Below, piece after piece: positions 35,404 through 44,300 of a DNA stretch of 62,086 nt. A program made the translations under genes and the position numbers. Source of the DNA: Acidobacteriota bacterium. Lineage in GTDB: Bacteria > Acidobacteriota > Polarisedimenticolia > Gp22-AA2. The notes below the pieces were generated by a model. The model was not told where the DNA came from and ran no database searches. It saw only the letters and a program-made list of their open reading frames with translations. The stretch lies in contig JAGYID010000002.1 in NCBI GenBank assembly GCA_018606725.1, positions 1-62,086 on the forward strand, read 5' to 3'. Within the stretch, counting starts at the first letter, position 1. Every line of letters starts with the position of its first letter.

Positions 35404-36861
35404 ATGTCAACGAAGACGACGCGTTCATCCCGAGCCAACGGCGTTCGAACCAGGAAGTCCGGGGCGCCCCACGCCGCGGACCGGCGCGGCAACGGCGGCG
35501 CTGCGGCGCGATCCGGCGCGACCGCGGAGCCGGCAGCCGAAACCCCGGCGACCGCCCTCGATCGCGGGCTGCGGCCGGGCGCCCTCGACACCGCCGCCAA
35601 GCACAGGCGCTATCTGTTCCCGTGCGCCACGACCTATTACCAGGAGCCCCTGACCCTGGTGCGCGGGCAGGGGATGCACGTCTGGGACGACCGGGGCCGC
35701 CAGTACCTGGATTGCTTCGGCGGCGTGCTGACGGTCAGCGTCGGCCACTGCCACCCGGAGGTCACCGAGGCGATCGTCAAGCAGGCCCAGACGCTGGTGC
35801 ACACCTCGACCCTCTATCCGAACCCGCCGCTGTCGGACCTCGCCGAGACGCTCGCCCAGATCCTGCCCGGCGACATCAACCGGACGTTCTTCACCAGCTC
35901 CGGGACCGAGGCGGACGAGACGGCGGTGCTGCTGGCGCGCATGCACACCCGCAACCAGGAGATCATCGTCCTGCGCTACGGCTACTCCGGCCGCTCGATG
36001 ATGGCGCTCGCCGCCGCCGGCCAGGCCCCCTGGAGGCAGACCGGGACGCAGGTCGCCGGCTTCGTGCACGCCATGGCGCCGTATTGCTACCGCTGCCCGC
36101 TAAACCTGACCTACCCGTCCTGCGAGGTCGCCTGCGCGAAGGATGTGGAAGAGGTCATCAACACGGCGACCAGCGGCGCGATCGCCGGCATGCTGGTGGA
36201 GGTGGTCATCGGCTCGGGCGGTTTCATCGTGCCGCCGAAGGAATATTTCCAGATCGTCGCCGAGTCGGTCCGTCGGGCCGGCGGCGTGTTCATCGCCGAC
36301 GAGGTGCAGACCGGCTGGGGCCGGACCGGGAAAATGTTCGGCATCCAGCACTACGGCGTGACCCCCGACATCATGACGTTCGCCAAGGGGATGGCGAACG
36401 GCAGCCCGATCGGCTGCACCGCCACCACCGAGGCCATCGCCTCGGCCATCCGGCCGCTGTCGTTCTCGACCTTCGGCGGCAACCCGATCACCTCGGCCGC
36501 GGCGCTCGCCACCCTGCGGGTCATCCAGAAGCAGAAGCTGGCCGAGAACGCGCGCGACATGGGCGACCACCTGCACCAGGGCCTCCTGGAGCTGCAGTGC
36601 AAGCACCGGGTCATCGGCGATGTGCGGGGCTTAGGCCTGATGCAGGGGTGCGAGCTGGTCGGGCCGGAGAAGACGCCGGATCCGAAGTCCGCCGCCGCCG
36701 TCCTCGAGGGCACCCGCCGTCGCGGTGTGCTCATCGGCAAGGGCGGCATGTGGGGCCACATGCTGCGCGTCGCCCCGCCGCTCACCGTCAACCGCTCCCA
36801 GATCGACGAGCTGCTCGCCGCCCTCGACGGCGCCTTCGCCGACCTCGCGCTCAGCGCCTGA
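35404..36861 (+). CDS. Class III aminotransferase (AGXT2-like / acetylornithine-type)
   Basis: A 485-residue PLP enzyme. The first 60 residues are low-complexity and basic. The core has FTSSGTEADETAV (phosphate cup), FIADEVQTGWGRTG (Asp to pyridine N) and FAKGMANGSPIG with the PLP lysine. It is closest in form to alanine-glyoxylate or 4-aminobutyrate-type omega-aminotransferases; the donor is not predictable. A cluster of three or four Cys (CYRCPLNLTYPSC, then C) near residue 225-240 is uncommon. Confidence 0.87.
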   Translation: MSTKTTRSSRANGVRTRKSGAPHAADRRGNGGAAARSGATAEPAAETPATALDRGLRPGALDTAAKHRRYLFPCATTYYQEPLTLVRGQGMHVWDDRGRQYLDCFGGVLTVSVGHCHPEVTEAIVKQAQTLVHTSTLYPNPPLSDLAETLAQILPGDINRTFFTSSGTEADETAVLLARMHTRNQEIIVLRYGYSGRSMMALAAAGQAPWRQTGTQVAGFVHAMAPYCYRCPLNLTYPSCEVACAKDVEEVINTATSGAIAGMLVEVVIGSGGFIVPPKEYFQIVAESVRRAGGVFIADEVQTGWGRTGKMFGIQHYGVTPDIMTFAKGMANGSPIGCTATTEAIASAIRPLSFSTFGGNPITSAAALATLRVIQKQKLAENARDMGDHLHQGLLELQCKHRVIGDVRGLGLMQGCELVGPEKTPDPKSAAAVLEGTRRRGVLIGKGGMWGHMLRVAPPLTVNRSQIDELLAALDGAFADLALSA

Positions 36862-36882
36862 CGGCGGGTCGCGGCCGACCCG

Positions 36883-38076
36883 ATGCTCACCCCGAATGCA
36901 GAGACGGATCGGCCCGCCCCGGCGACGCCGGCCCCGGGCGGCGTGGCGCCGACGGTCGTCCTGGCGCTGACCATGTTCATCGAGGCGCTCGGCTACGGCA
37001 TGGTGGCGCCGACGCTGCCGTTCCTGGCGCAGCAGGCAGGGGGCGGCGAGCGCGCCATCGGCTTCCTCGTCGGGCTGTACGCCGCCGTCGGGCTGCTCCT
37101 CTCGGTGCCGCTCGGCGCGCTGGCCAACACCCACGGACGGCGCTCGCTGGTGCTGATCGGGCTGGGCTCGATGACCGTCGCCTCGCTCGGCTTCGTGGTC
37201 GCGCCGGCCTATGGGTGGCTGGTGGTGGCGCGCTTCGTCCAGGGGATCGGCGCGACGGCGATCTGGGTCGGCGCCTTGACGATCGCCGCCGACCTCAGCA
37301 GCGATGAGTCGATGGGCAAGTCGCTGTCGCTGATCGCCGGAGCGTGGTCGCTCGGCTTCGTCGTCGGACCGGCGCTGGGCGGTATCGGCACCGTCCGCAC
37401 GCCGTTCATGCTGTATGCCGCCCTGTCGGCGGCGGCGCTGGTCGCGGCGCTGGTGGCGCTGCCGGAGACCGGGACGATCGGCGTGCGCACGACCTTCGCT
37501 GGCATCATGCGCGTCTTCCGCCGGCCGCCGGTCCTGGCGTCGGCGGCCGCCACCTTCACGCTGTCGTTCTATTACGGCGTGCTCGAGGCCTTCCTGCCGC
37601 TGTTCGTCAACCGGATGAACGTCAACCGGCTGGGCATCGGGCTGCTGTTCGCCATCGCCGGCCTGCCGAGCATCTTCCTGCCGCGCCTCGTCGGGAACCT
37701 CGCCGACCGCGTCGGCGACGTCCGGCTGATCATCGTCGGCCTGGTCTACGGCGCGCTGTTCTGCGCATCGTTCCTGCTCCTGGTCGGTCACCTGCCGCTG
37801 TGGCTGATGTTCTTCCTGGTCGGGACGATCGAGTTGCTGATCTACATCCCGGCGGTGGCGCTCCTCAATCGCGGTCTCGACCGGGACGAGCGGGTGTTCG
37901 CCACCGGCTCGCATTCGTACGCCTTCTCGACCGGCTTCTTCGTCGGACCGATGATCGGCGGCCTGCTGCTGCCGCTGTGCGGCTTCCCGGGCCTGTTCAT
38001 CATGCTGACTGTGGTGATGCTGGCGGGTCTGGTGACGCTGGTCGCGCTGCGGGCGAGCGCCGAGGCGGCGGCGTGA
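36883..38076 (+). CDS. Major facilitator superfamily transporter
   Basis: A 397-residue inner-membrane transporter with about twelve hydrophobic segments. The loop 2-3 motif GALANTHGRRSLVLIG and the second-half NLADRVGDVRLI are typical of 12-TMS drug or metabolite exporters. It starts 21 bp after the aminotransferase and may be co-transcribed with it. No Shine-Dalgarno site is obvious; substrate unknown. Confidence 0.88.
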   Translation: MLTPNAETDRPAPATPAPGGVAPTVVLALTMFIEALGYGMVAPTLPFLAQQAGGGERAIGFLVGLYAAVGLLLSVPLGALANTHGRRSLVLIGLGSMTVASLGFVVAPAYGWLVVARFVQGIGATAIWVGALTIAADLSSDESMGKSLSLIAGAWSLGFVVGPALGGIGTVRTPFMLYAALSAAALVAALVALPETGTIGVRTTFAGIMRVFRRPPVLASAAATFTLSFYYGVLEAFLPLFVNRMNVNRLGIGLLFAIAGLPSIFLPRLVGNLADRVGDVRLIIVGLVYGALFCASFLLLVGHLPLWLMFFLVGTIELLIYIPAVALLNRGLDRDERVFATGSHSYAFSTGFFVGPMIGGLLLPLCGFPGLFIMLTVVMLAGLVTLVALRASAEAAA

Positions 38077-38115
38077 GCGCGCCGCCGGCGCGCGGCTGTG
38101 AGCGCCCCAAGTCGA

Positions 38116-38283
38116 GGGCGGCCCGGGCTGCGCCTCGCGGGGCACGCGGTCGCGCCGCCCGGCTACGGCTGGAATACGCCGTACAGGCGGCGCGCCGCTC
38201 TCTCTCCCGCGCCCGGCCGCCGAAGAGCGGCGGCTTGCGGGCGCGGTCCGAGATGACCCCGCGAGGCGCAGCCCGGGCCACCC
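38116..38283. repeat. Long perfect inverted repeat in the gap before the PurD-like gene
   Basis: Arms of 23 bp at 38120-38142 and 38257-38279 are exact reverse complements, extended by 3 bp after one mismatch (38116-38118 with 38281-38283). The 114-nt interior has its own nested hairpin (GCGCCCG with CGGGCGC around GCCGCC with GGCGGC). Apart from this, the 286-bp gap (38077-38362) holds no gene that I can see. Candidate MITE/REP-like element or structured RNA. Confidence 0.75.
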
Positions 38284-38362
38284 GTCACCGCTGTCGATCA
38301 CCCCGCACGCCGCCGCCGCGGTCTTGCCGATCAACGGCACAAGCATTAATCTTCAACCCTGC

Positions 38363-39832
38363 ATGAAACCCGACGACAAGGACGCGACGCGCGGCGACGA
38401 CAAGGACGCACCGCGCCCGGACGCGAGGGACGCCGTGAAAGTCTCCGCGAAGAACGGCGGGCCCTCGGAGAACGCGGCCGCGCCGAACGGCGCGGTGCCC
38501 GAGCCCGCGGCCGAGGCGCCGACGGTCGCACCGGTCGCGAAAGAGGGGCCGCCGCCGAGGCGCTTCCTGTTCATCTCCAAGTTCGCGCTGATCCACGACC
38601 TCGCCTGGCAGGTGGCCAAGGAAGGGAACGACGTGCGCTACCACATCATGATGAAAAGCGAGCGCGACGTCGGCGACGGCTTCGTCGAGAAGGTCGACCG
38701 CTGGGAGGACCACAAGGACTGGGCCGACGTGATCGTCTTCGACGACTGCGAGTTCGGGTCGCTGGTCGAGAGGCTGCGCAAGGAGGGGAAGGCGGTCGTC
38801 GGCGGCAACCAGTACACCGACCGGCTGGAGATGGACCGCGACTTCGGCCAGGAAGAGATGCAGGCGGCGGGGCTGTCCATCCTGCCGCGCTGGGAGTTCA
38901 GCTCGTTCGACGACGCGCTGGCGTTCATCCGCGCCAACCCGGGGCGCTACGTCGTCAAGCCCTCGGGGCGGGCGCAGAACGAGAAGGTCCTGTCGTTCGT
39001 CGGGCAGGAGGAAGACGGCCTCGACGTCACCATGATGCTCGAGCATTACAAGAAGGGGTGGGCCAGCAAGATCAAGTCGTTCCAGCTGCAGAAGTTCGCC
39101 GCCGGCGTCGAGGTGGCGGTCGGCGGCTTCTTCAACGGCTCGGATTTTGTCCTGCCGGTGCACATCAACTTCGAGCACAAGCGGATGTTCAACGACGACA
39201 TCGGCCCGCAGACCGGCGAGATGGGGACGGCGGGTTTCTGGTTCGCGCCGAGCCGCCTGTACAACGAGACCCTTTTGAAGATGAAGGAGCGCCTGGCCGA
39301 GAACCACTACGTCGGCTATGTCGACATCAACTGCATCGTCAACTCGCGCGGCATCTACCCGCTGGAGTTCACCTGCCGCTTCGGCTACCCGACGATCAAT
39401 CTGCAGATCGAGGGGGTGCTGTCGAAGTGGGGGGACTTCCTGTACGCCATCGCCCGCGGCGAGCCGTTCAACCTGCGCACCAAGAGGGGCTTCCAGATCT
39501 GCGTCGTCATCGCCGTGCCGCCGTTCCCGTTCGTCGACCCCGACACCTTCAAGAAGTTTTCCGAGGACGCCGTCGTGCTGTTCCGCAAGCCGATGACCGA
39601 GGGGATCCACCCGGGCGACATCCGGCTGGTCGAGGACGACTGGCGGCTGGCCGGCAGCTCGGGCTACGCGCTGATCGTCAGCGGCTCCGGCTCGACGATG
39701 GACGACGCCCGCCGCGAGGCCTACAACCGGGTCAAGAACATCATCATCCCGAACATGTTCTATCGCACCGACATCGGCGAGCGCTGGAGCCGCGACGGCG
39801 ACCTGCTGCAGACCTGGGGATTCCTGTCATGA
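38363..39832 (+). CDS. PurD-like ATP-grasp protein
   Basis: A 489-residue protein. After a 65-residue acidic, Ala/Pro-rich tail at the N-terminus, FLFISKFALIHDLAWQVAKEG opens a GARS-type N domain (shown in part), followed by an ATP-grasp core (GRYVVKPSGRAQNEKVLSFV, VEVAVGGFFNGSDFV and the metal ligands in EFTCRFGYPTIN). It is related to phosphoribosylamine-glycine ligase but the conserved PurD motifs are much altered and no purine gene is near, so another amide or peptide bond-forming role is possible. Start at ATG 38363; the frame continues 13 codons upstream. Confidence 0.7.
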   Translation: MKPDDKDATRGDDKDAPRPDARDAVKVSAKNGGPSENAAAPNGAVPEPAAEAPTVAPVAKEGPPPRRFLFISKFALIHDLAWQVAKEGNDVRYHIMMKSERDVGDGFVEKVDRWEDHKDWADVIVFDDCEFGSLVERLRKEGKAVVGGNQYTDRLEMDRDFGQEEMQAAGLSILPRWEFSSFDDALAFIRANPGRYVVKPSGRAQNEKVLSFVGQEEDGLDVTMMLEHYKKGWASKIKSFQLQKFAAGVEVAVGGFFNGSDFVLPVHINFEHKRMFNDDIGPQTGEMGTAGFWFAPSRLYNETLLKMKERLAENHYVGYVDINCIVNSRGIYPLEFTCRFGYPTINLQIEGVLSKWGDFLYAIARGEPFNLRTKRGFQICVVIAVPPFPFVDPDTFKKFSEDAVVLFRKPMTEGIHPGDIRLVEDDWRLAGSSGYALIVSGSGSTMDDARREAYNRVKNIIIPNMFYRTDIGERWSRDGDLLQTWGFLS

Positions 39833-39887
39833 CGGCCGGCGCATAGGCGTCGGGCCCCTATCATTATTAGTAGCGTATCCCGGCGCC

Positions 39888-39917
39888 TTGACTTCCGGAA
39901 ATCGATCACCATATTGA
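39888..39917 (+). promoter_or_regulatory. Candidate promoter of the AmpG-like transporter
   Basis: TTGACT (39888-39893), 18-bp spacer, TATTGA (39912-39917) in an A+T-rich patch; two GAAATCG direct repeats at 39898 and 39916 flank the -10. Confidence 0.35.
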
Positions 39918-39946
39918 AATCGTCGTGCGCGCGAAGCGGAGGCGCA

Positions 39947-41230
39947 GTGAAGCTGTCGAACAAGCTGCTGTGGATCTCGATCCTCTACTTCGCCGAGGGG
40001 CTGCCGTACGGCTTTGTCTACGACGTCCTGCCGGTCTACTTCCGCCAGCACAACGTGTCGCTGAAGGAGATCGGCTTCATGTTCCTGCTGACGCTGCCGT
40101 GGGCGATCAAGGTCTTCTGGGCGCCGCTGATCGACCGGTTCGGGCAGCGCAAGGCGTGGGTCAGCGCCTGCTGCGTCGTCATGTCGCTGGTGGCGATCTC
40201 GGTGCCGCTGTTCGACGCCGCCAACCCCACCATGGTCCTATGGGCGCTGCTGCTGGGGCTGACGATCGCCTCGGCGACGCAGGACATCGCCATCGACGCC
40301 TACACCATCGGCCTGGTGTCGCGCGGCGAGGAGGGGATCGCCAACGGCTTCCGCTTCACCACCTACCGGCTGGCGCTGATGCTGGGGGGCGGCGGCACGA
40401 TGTTCCTGGTCCGGCCGCTCGGCTGGACCTGGGTGTTCATCGTCGTCGGGCTGGCGTTCCTGGCGCTGGCGTTCACCGCCTGGCTGACCCCGCCGGTGCA
40501 GGTCGTCCACCAGAGCGCACGGCAATGGGCGCAGCACTTCCGCGCCTTCCTCACGCGGCCCGGCTCGATCGCCATCTTCGCCTTCATCTTCACCTATCGC
40601 ATCAGCGACCTGGTGATGGGTCCGATGGTCAAGCCGTTCTGGGTCGACCGCGGCATGAGCACGGAGGAGATCGGCACCATCTCGACCATCTTCGGCGTCG
40701 TCATGGGGGTGCTCGGCGCGCTCGCCGGCGGTTGGCTCACCAGCCGCATCGGCATCTTCCACGGCCTGTGGGTCCTCGGCCTGGCGCAAGCCGCCTCCAA
40801 CCTCGGCTACGCCGCGGTGGCGCAGTTCGACCTCGGCCGCCCGTATCTGTACGGCTCGTCGCTGTTCGAATCGTTCACCGCCGGCCTCGGCTCCGCGGCA
40901 TTTCTCGCCTTCCTGATGCGCATCTGCGACAAGGACCAGGCCGCCACCCAGTACGCCCTGCTGTCGGCCCTGTTCGGCCTCACCCGCTTCGCCGGCGGCT
41001 GGTCCGGCCAGGCCGTCGAGCAGTTCGGCTACGCCGGCTTCTTCACCCTGACCGCGCTGCTCGGCCTGGTCTCCTACGCGCTATTGCCGTGGGTGAGGCG
41101 GTGGGTGGGGAACGGGAACGGACTCGGCCGTCGCGAAGCAGGGGCAGCGGTCGGCCAGGGGGAAACCGGAACCATCGCCGGACGCTCCGATTCCGGCCAC
41201 GGCGCGCCGGCGCCAGCTTCGCTCCGCTAG
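39947..41230 (+). CDS. ampG: AmpG-like muropeptide MFS transporter
   Basis: A 427-residue inner-membrane permease. The start KLLWISILYFAEGLPYGF, then LPWAIKVFWAPLIDRFG and SATQDIAIDAYTIGLV, are the AmpG family signature; it imports anhydro-muropeptides for cell-wall recycling. GTG start with GCGGAGG 4 nt upstream. The C-terminal 40 residues are a low-complexity hydrophilic tail. Gene symbol assigned by family; substrate not proven. Confidence 0.85.
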   Translation: MKLSNKLLWISILYFAEGLPYGFVYDVLPVYFRQHNVSLKEIGFMFLLTLPWAIKVFWAPLIDRFGQRKAWVSACCVVMSLVAISVPLFDAANPTMVLWALLLGLTIASATQDIAIDAYTIGLVSRGEEGIANGFRFTTYRLALMLGGGGTMFLVRPLGWTWVFIVVGLAFLALAFTAWLTPPVQVVHQSARQWAQHFRAFLTRPGSIAIFAFIFTYRISDLVMGPMVKPFWVDRGMSTEEIGTISTIFGVVMGVLGALAGGWLTSRIGIFHGLWVLGLAQAASNLGYAAVAQFDLGRPYLYGSSLFESFTAGLGSAAFLAFLMRICDKDQAATQYALLSALFGLTRFAGGWSGQAVEQFGYAGFFTLTALLGLVSYALLPWVRRWVGNGNGLGRREAGAAVGQGETGTIAGRSDSGHGAPAPASLR

Positions 41231-41282
41231 GCCCCTCTTCTCGTCAACGCCGCTTCATGGCCGCTTTGCGGCCAAAAACATG

Positions 41283-41310
41283 TTGATCGACCCCCTCTTC
41301 AAAGTATATT
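41283..41310 (+). promoter_or_regulatory. Promoter candidate of the giant secreted protein gene
   Basis: TTGATC (41283-41288), 16-bp spacer, TATATT (41305-41310), start predicted near 41317, leader about 73 nt with AGAGGGGG before the ATG. The same layout stands in front of the gene at 61003. A 7-bp hairpin at 41258-41274 lies just upstream. Confidence 0.6.
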
Positions 41311-41389
41311 CAGGGAACTTCGGGCTCTGAGCACGCTTAATCCGCATGAAACGCCAGTGGGAGGGGTGCCCGCCGGCAGAGGGGGATCC

Positions 41390-44300
41390 ATGCGCCGGAC
41401 ATCCCGATCGCGACACCCGTCCAACCGGGTGGCGATTGCCCTGGCTCTCTTCGTTGCGTGCACTCCTCTGATCGGCGGGACACAGCCCGCGCCGGCTTCC
41501 GGGTCCGGTCTTCAAGTCAGGCCGGTTCGCGGGGCGCACGTTCCCGGCGAGCTCATCATCAAGTTCATCGGCAGCGCGTCCGACGCCGACAAGCAGAACC
41601 TCCGCGCCCAGGCGCATGCGCAGCGGTTGCGCCGCTTCAGGAGCGACGCCGAGCACTGGAAGCTGGGGCACGGCGTCACCACCGAGCAGGCGATCGCCCG
41701 GTTCCGCGGCCACCCGCGTGTCGAATACGTCGAGCCGAACTACCTGGTGAACCTGGCGCTGACCCCCGACGACCCCTTCTTCGGGAATCTGTGGGGGCTG
41801 AACAACGAAGGTCAGAGCGGCGGGCTCGCCGGGGCGGACATCGATGCCGTGCGCGCCTGGGACATCAGCACGGGCAGCCCCGGCATAGTGGTCGCGGTGA
41901 TCGACACGGGGATTGACGCGGGCCACGTCGAGCTCGCGCCGAACGTCTGGACCAACACCCGGGAGATCGCGGGGAATGGCCGCGATGACGACGGGAACGG
42001 CTACGTCGACGACGTCCACGGGTGGGATTTCGTCAATCACGACAACAATCCGTTCGACGACCACAGCCACGGGACGCATGTCAGCGGAACGATCGCCGCG
42101 GTCGGGAATAACGGCATCGGGGTCGCCGGCGTCACCTGGCACACCTCGATCCTGCCGCTGAAGTTCCTCGACGCATTCGGTTCGGGCACCGACGCCGATG
42201 CCATCGCGGCGATCGATTACGCGGCTGCCAACGGCGCCCGCGTCATCAACGCCTCGTGGGGCAGCCCCGAGTACTCGAACGCACTGCTGGAGTCGATCCA
42301 GCGGGCCGGCAACGACGGAGTGCTGATCGTGGCGGCCGCCGGCAACTATTCCCTGGACATCGATTCGGTGCCGTTCTACCCGGCCGCCTTCAACGCCGAC
42401 AACATCGTCGCGGTCGCCGCGTCGGATGATCGCGATCGGCTCGCCGGGTTCTCAAATTACGGAGCGCAGAGCGTCGACCTGGCCGCTCCCGGGGACGGCA
42501 TCCTGAGCACCGTCCCCGGTGGGGGCTACGCCGTGTTCAGCGGCACCTCGATGGCCGCCCCGCACGTCGCCGGCACCGCCGCACTGACCCTCGCCGTCGC
42601 GCCGGGTCTCGACGTGGCGCAGTTGAAGCAGCGCCTCCTCGACTCCACCGATTCGATCGCCGACTTGCAGGGGAAGGTGCTCACCGGCGGCCGGCTGAAC
42701 GCCTTCCTGGCGATCGCCACGCTCGACCAGACGCCGCCGGGCCCGATCGCCGACCTGGCCGTGACCGGCGCCACGAGCAACTCGGTCCAGCTGCGGTGGA
42801 CGGCGACGGGCGACGATGGCGAAGAGGGGACCGCCGCCGCCTATGACGTCCGCTACTCGACGGCCCCGATCGATGCGACCAACGTCGATGCCGCATCGCT
42901 GGCCGCCGGGGCGCCGCATCCCGCCCCCGCCGGCTCGCCGGAGGCCATGGAGGTCATCGGCCTCGAAGCGGGGACCGAATACCACTTCGTCGTCAGGGCG
43001 ATCGATGACTGGGGGAACCTCGGGGCGATCGACAACGATGTCGCGGCGAGCACGCTGCCGCCGCCGACTTTCCGGTGGGCGCCGGAGCGGTTCGACCTGG
43101 ACCTGGTCGCGGGTCAGTCGGTCACCCGGACGTTGACGATCGAGAATGCCGGCGAGGGCACGCTCGACTGGCAGGTCGCGCTGCCCGCGATCGGGACCGC
43201 TGCGGCGGCTCCGTCCGCCGCTCCCATGGCATTGCCGAAGGGAGCGGCGGATCCGCGTGTGGGGCGGCCGGTCACCAGCGGCTTCGGCGGCCCCGATGCG
43301 TTCGGATATACCTTCGTCGACAGCGATGAGCCGGGAGGTCCCGGCTTCACGTGGGACGACATCGAGCTGACCGGCACGTCGATCGGGTCGCTGCAGAGGG
43401 ATGATCAGATCAGCGAGCCGATCCCCCTCGGCTTTTCATTCCCGTTCTACGGGGCGTCCTACGACGCCGTCCGGGTCACCACCAACGGCTTCCTCAGCTT
43501 CCTGCAGGTCGAACCCATCTACGACAACCAGCCGCTGCCCAGCGATCTCGCCCCGCTCACCCTGATTGCGCCGCTATGGGATGACCTTCACTTTCACGAC
43601 AGCGCGCGCGCCGTCTACCGGAGCGAGCCGGGCCGGTTCACCGTGCAATACACGGGGGTCGAGCGCTACGAGGGTCCAGGTTCCTACACCTTCCAGGTCA
43701 CCCTGCTCGCCTCCGGCGACATCGAGTATCGCTACCTCGAGCTGACCGGCGACGTCACGTCGGCCACGATCGGAATCCAGGACGAGGCGGGCCTCCGGGG
43801 TCTCGAAGTCGCGTTCAACACGCCGTACCTCCATGACCGGCTCGCGGTGCAGATCGGGCAGACTCCCCAGTGGCTGTCGGCGGCCCCGACGTCGGGACGA
43901 CTGGCTGCCGGCGAGCACCAGGATGTCGCGATCGCGATCGACTCCGCCTTCCTGCGAGCCGGCGCCCATCAGGGCGTGGTGGTGGTCACCACCAACGATC
44001 CGCAGGCGTCCCTGGTCGGCATCCCGGTGGCATTGAACGTCGAGGGGGCGCCGGCGATCCGGATCGACCCGCAGGCGCTGGACTTCGGCGCCGTATTCCT
44101 CGGATATCCCCAGAGCCGTCGATTCCAGACGATCAACATCGGCTCCGATCCCCTGATCGTCAGCTCCGTCGCATCGTCCGACCCGCTGGTCACCGTCTCG
44201 CCGGCGTCCTTCACGGTCGCTCCGGGAGTCCGGCAGGAGGTCGAGGTGACCTACGCCCCCGCGAGCCCCGGTCAACTCGAGACGGCTCTGATGATCACCA

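Noticed and set aside
41258-41274. 7-bp hairpin with A-run after ampG as an intrinsic terminator
   Set aside because: The run following the stem is A, not T, on the plus strand, and on the minus strand the T-run precedes the stem, so it does not fit an intrinsic terminator in either direction.
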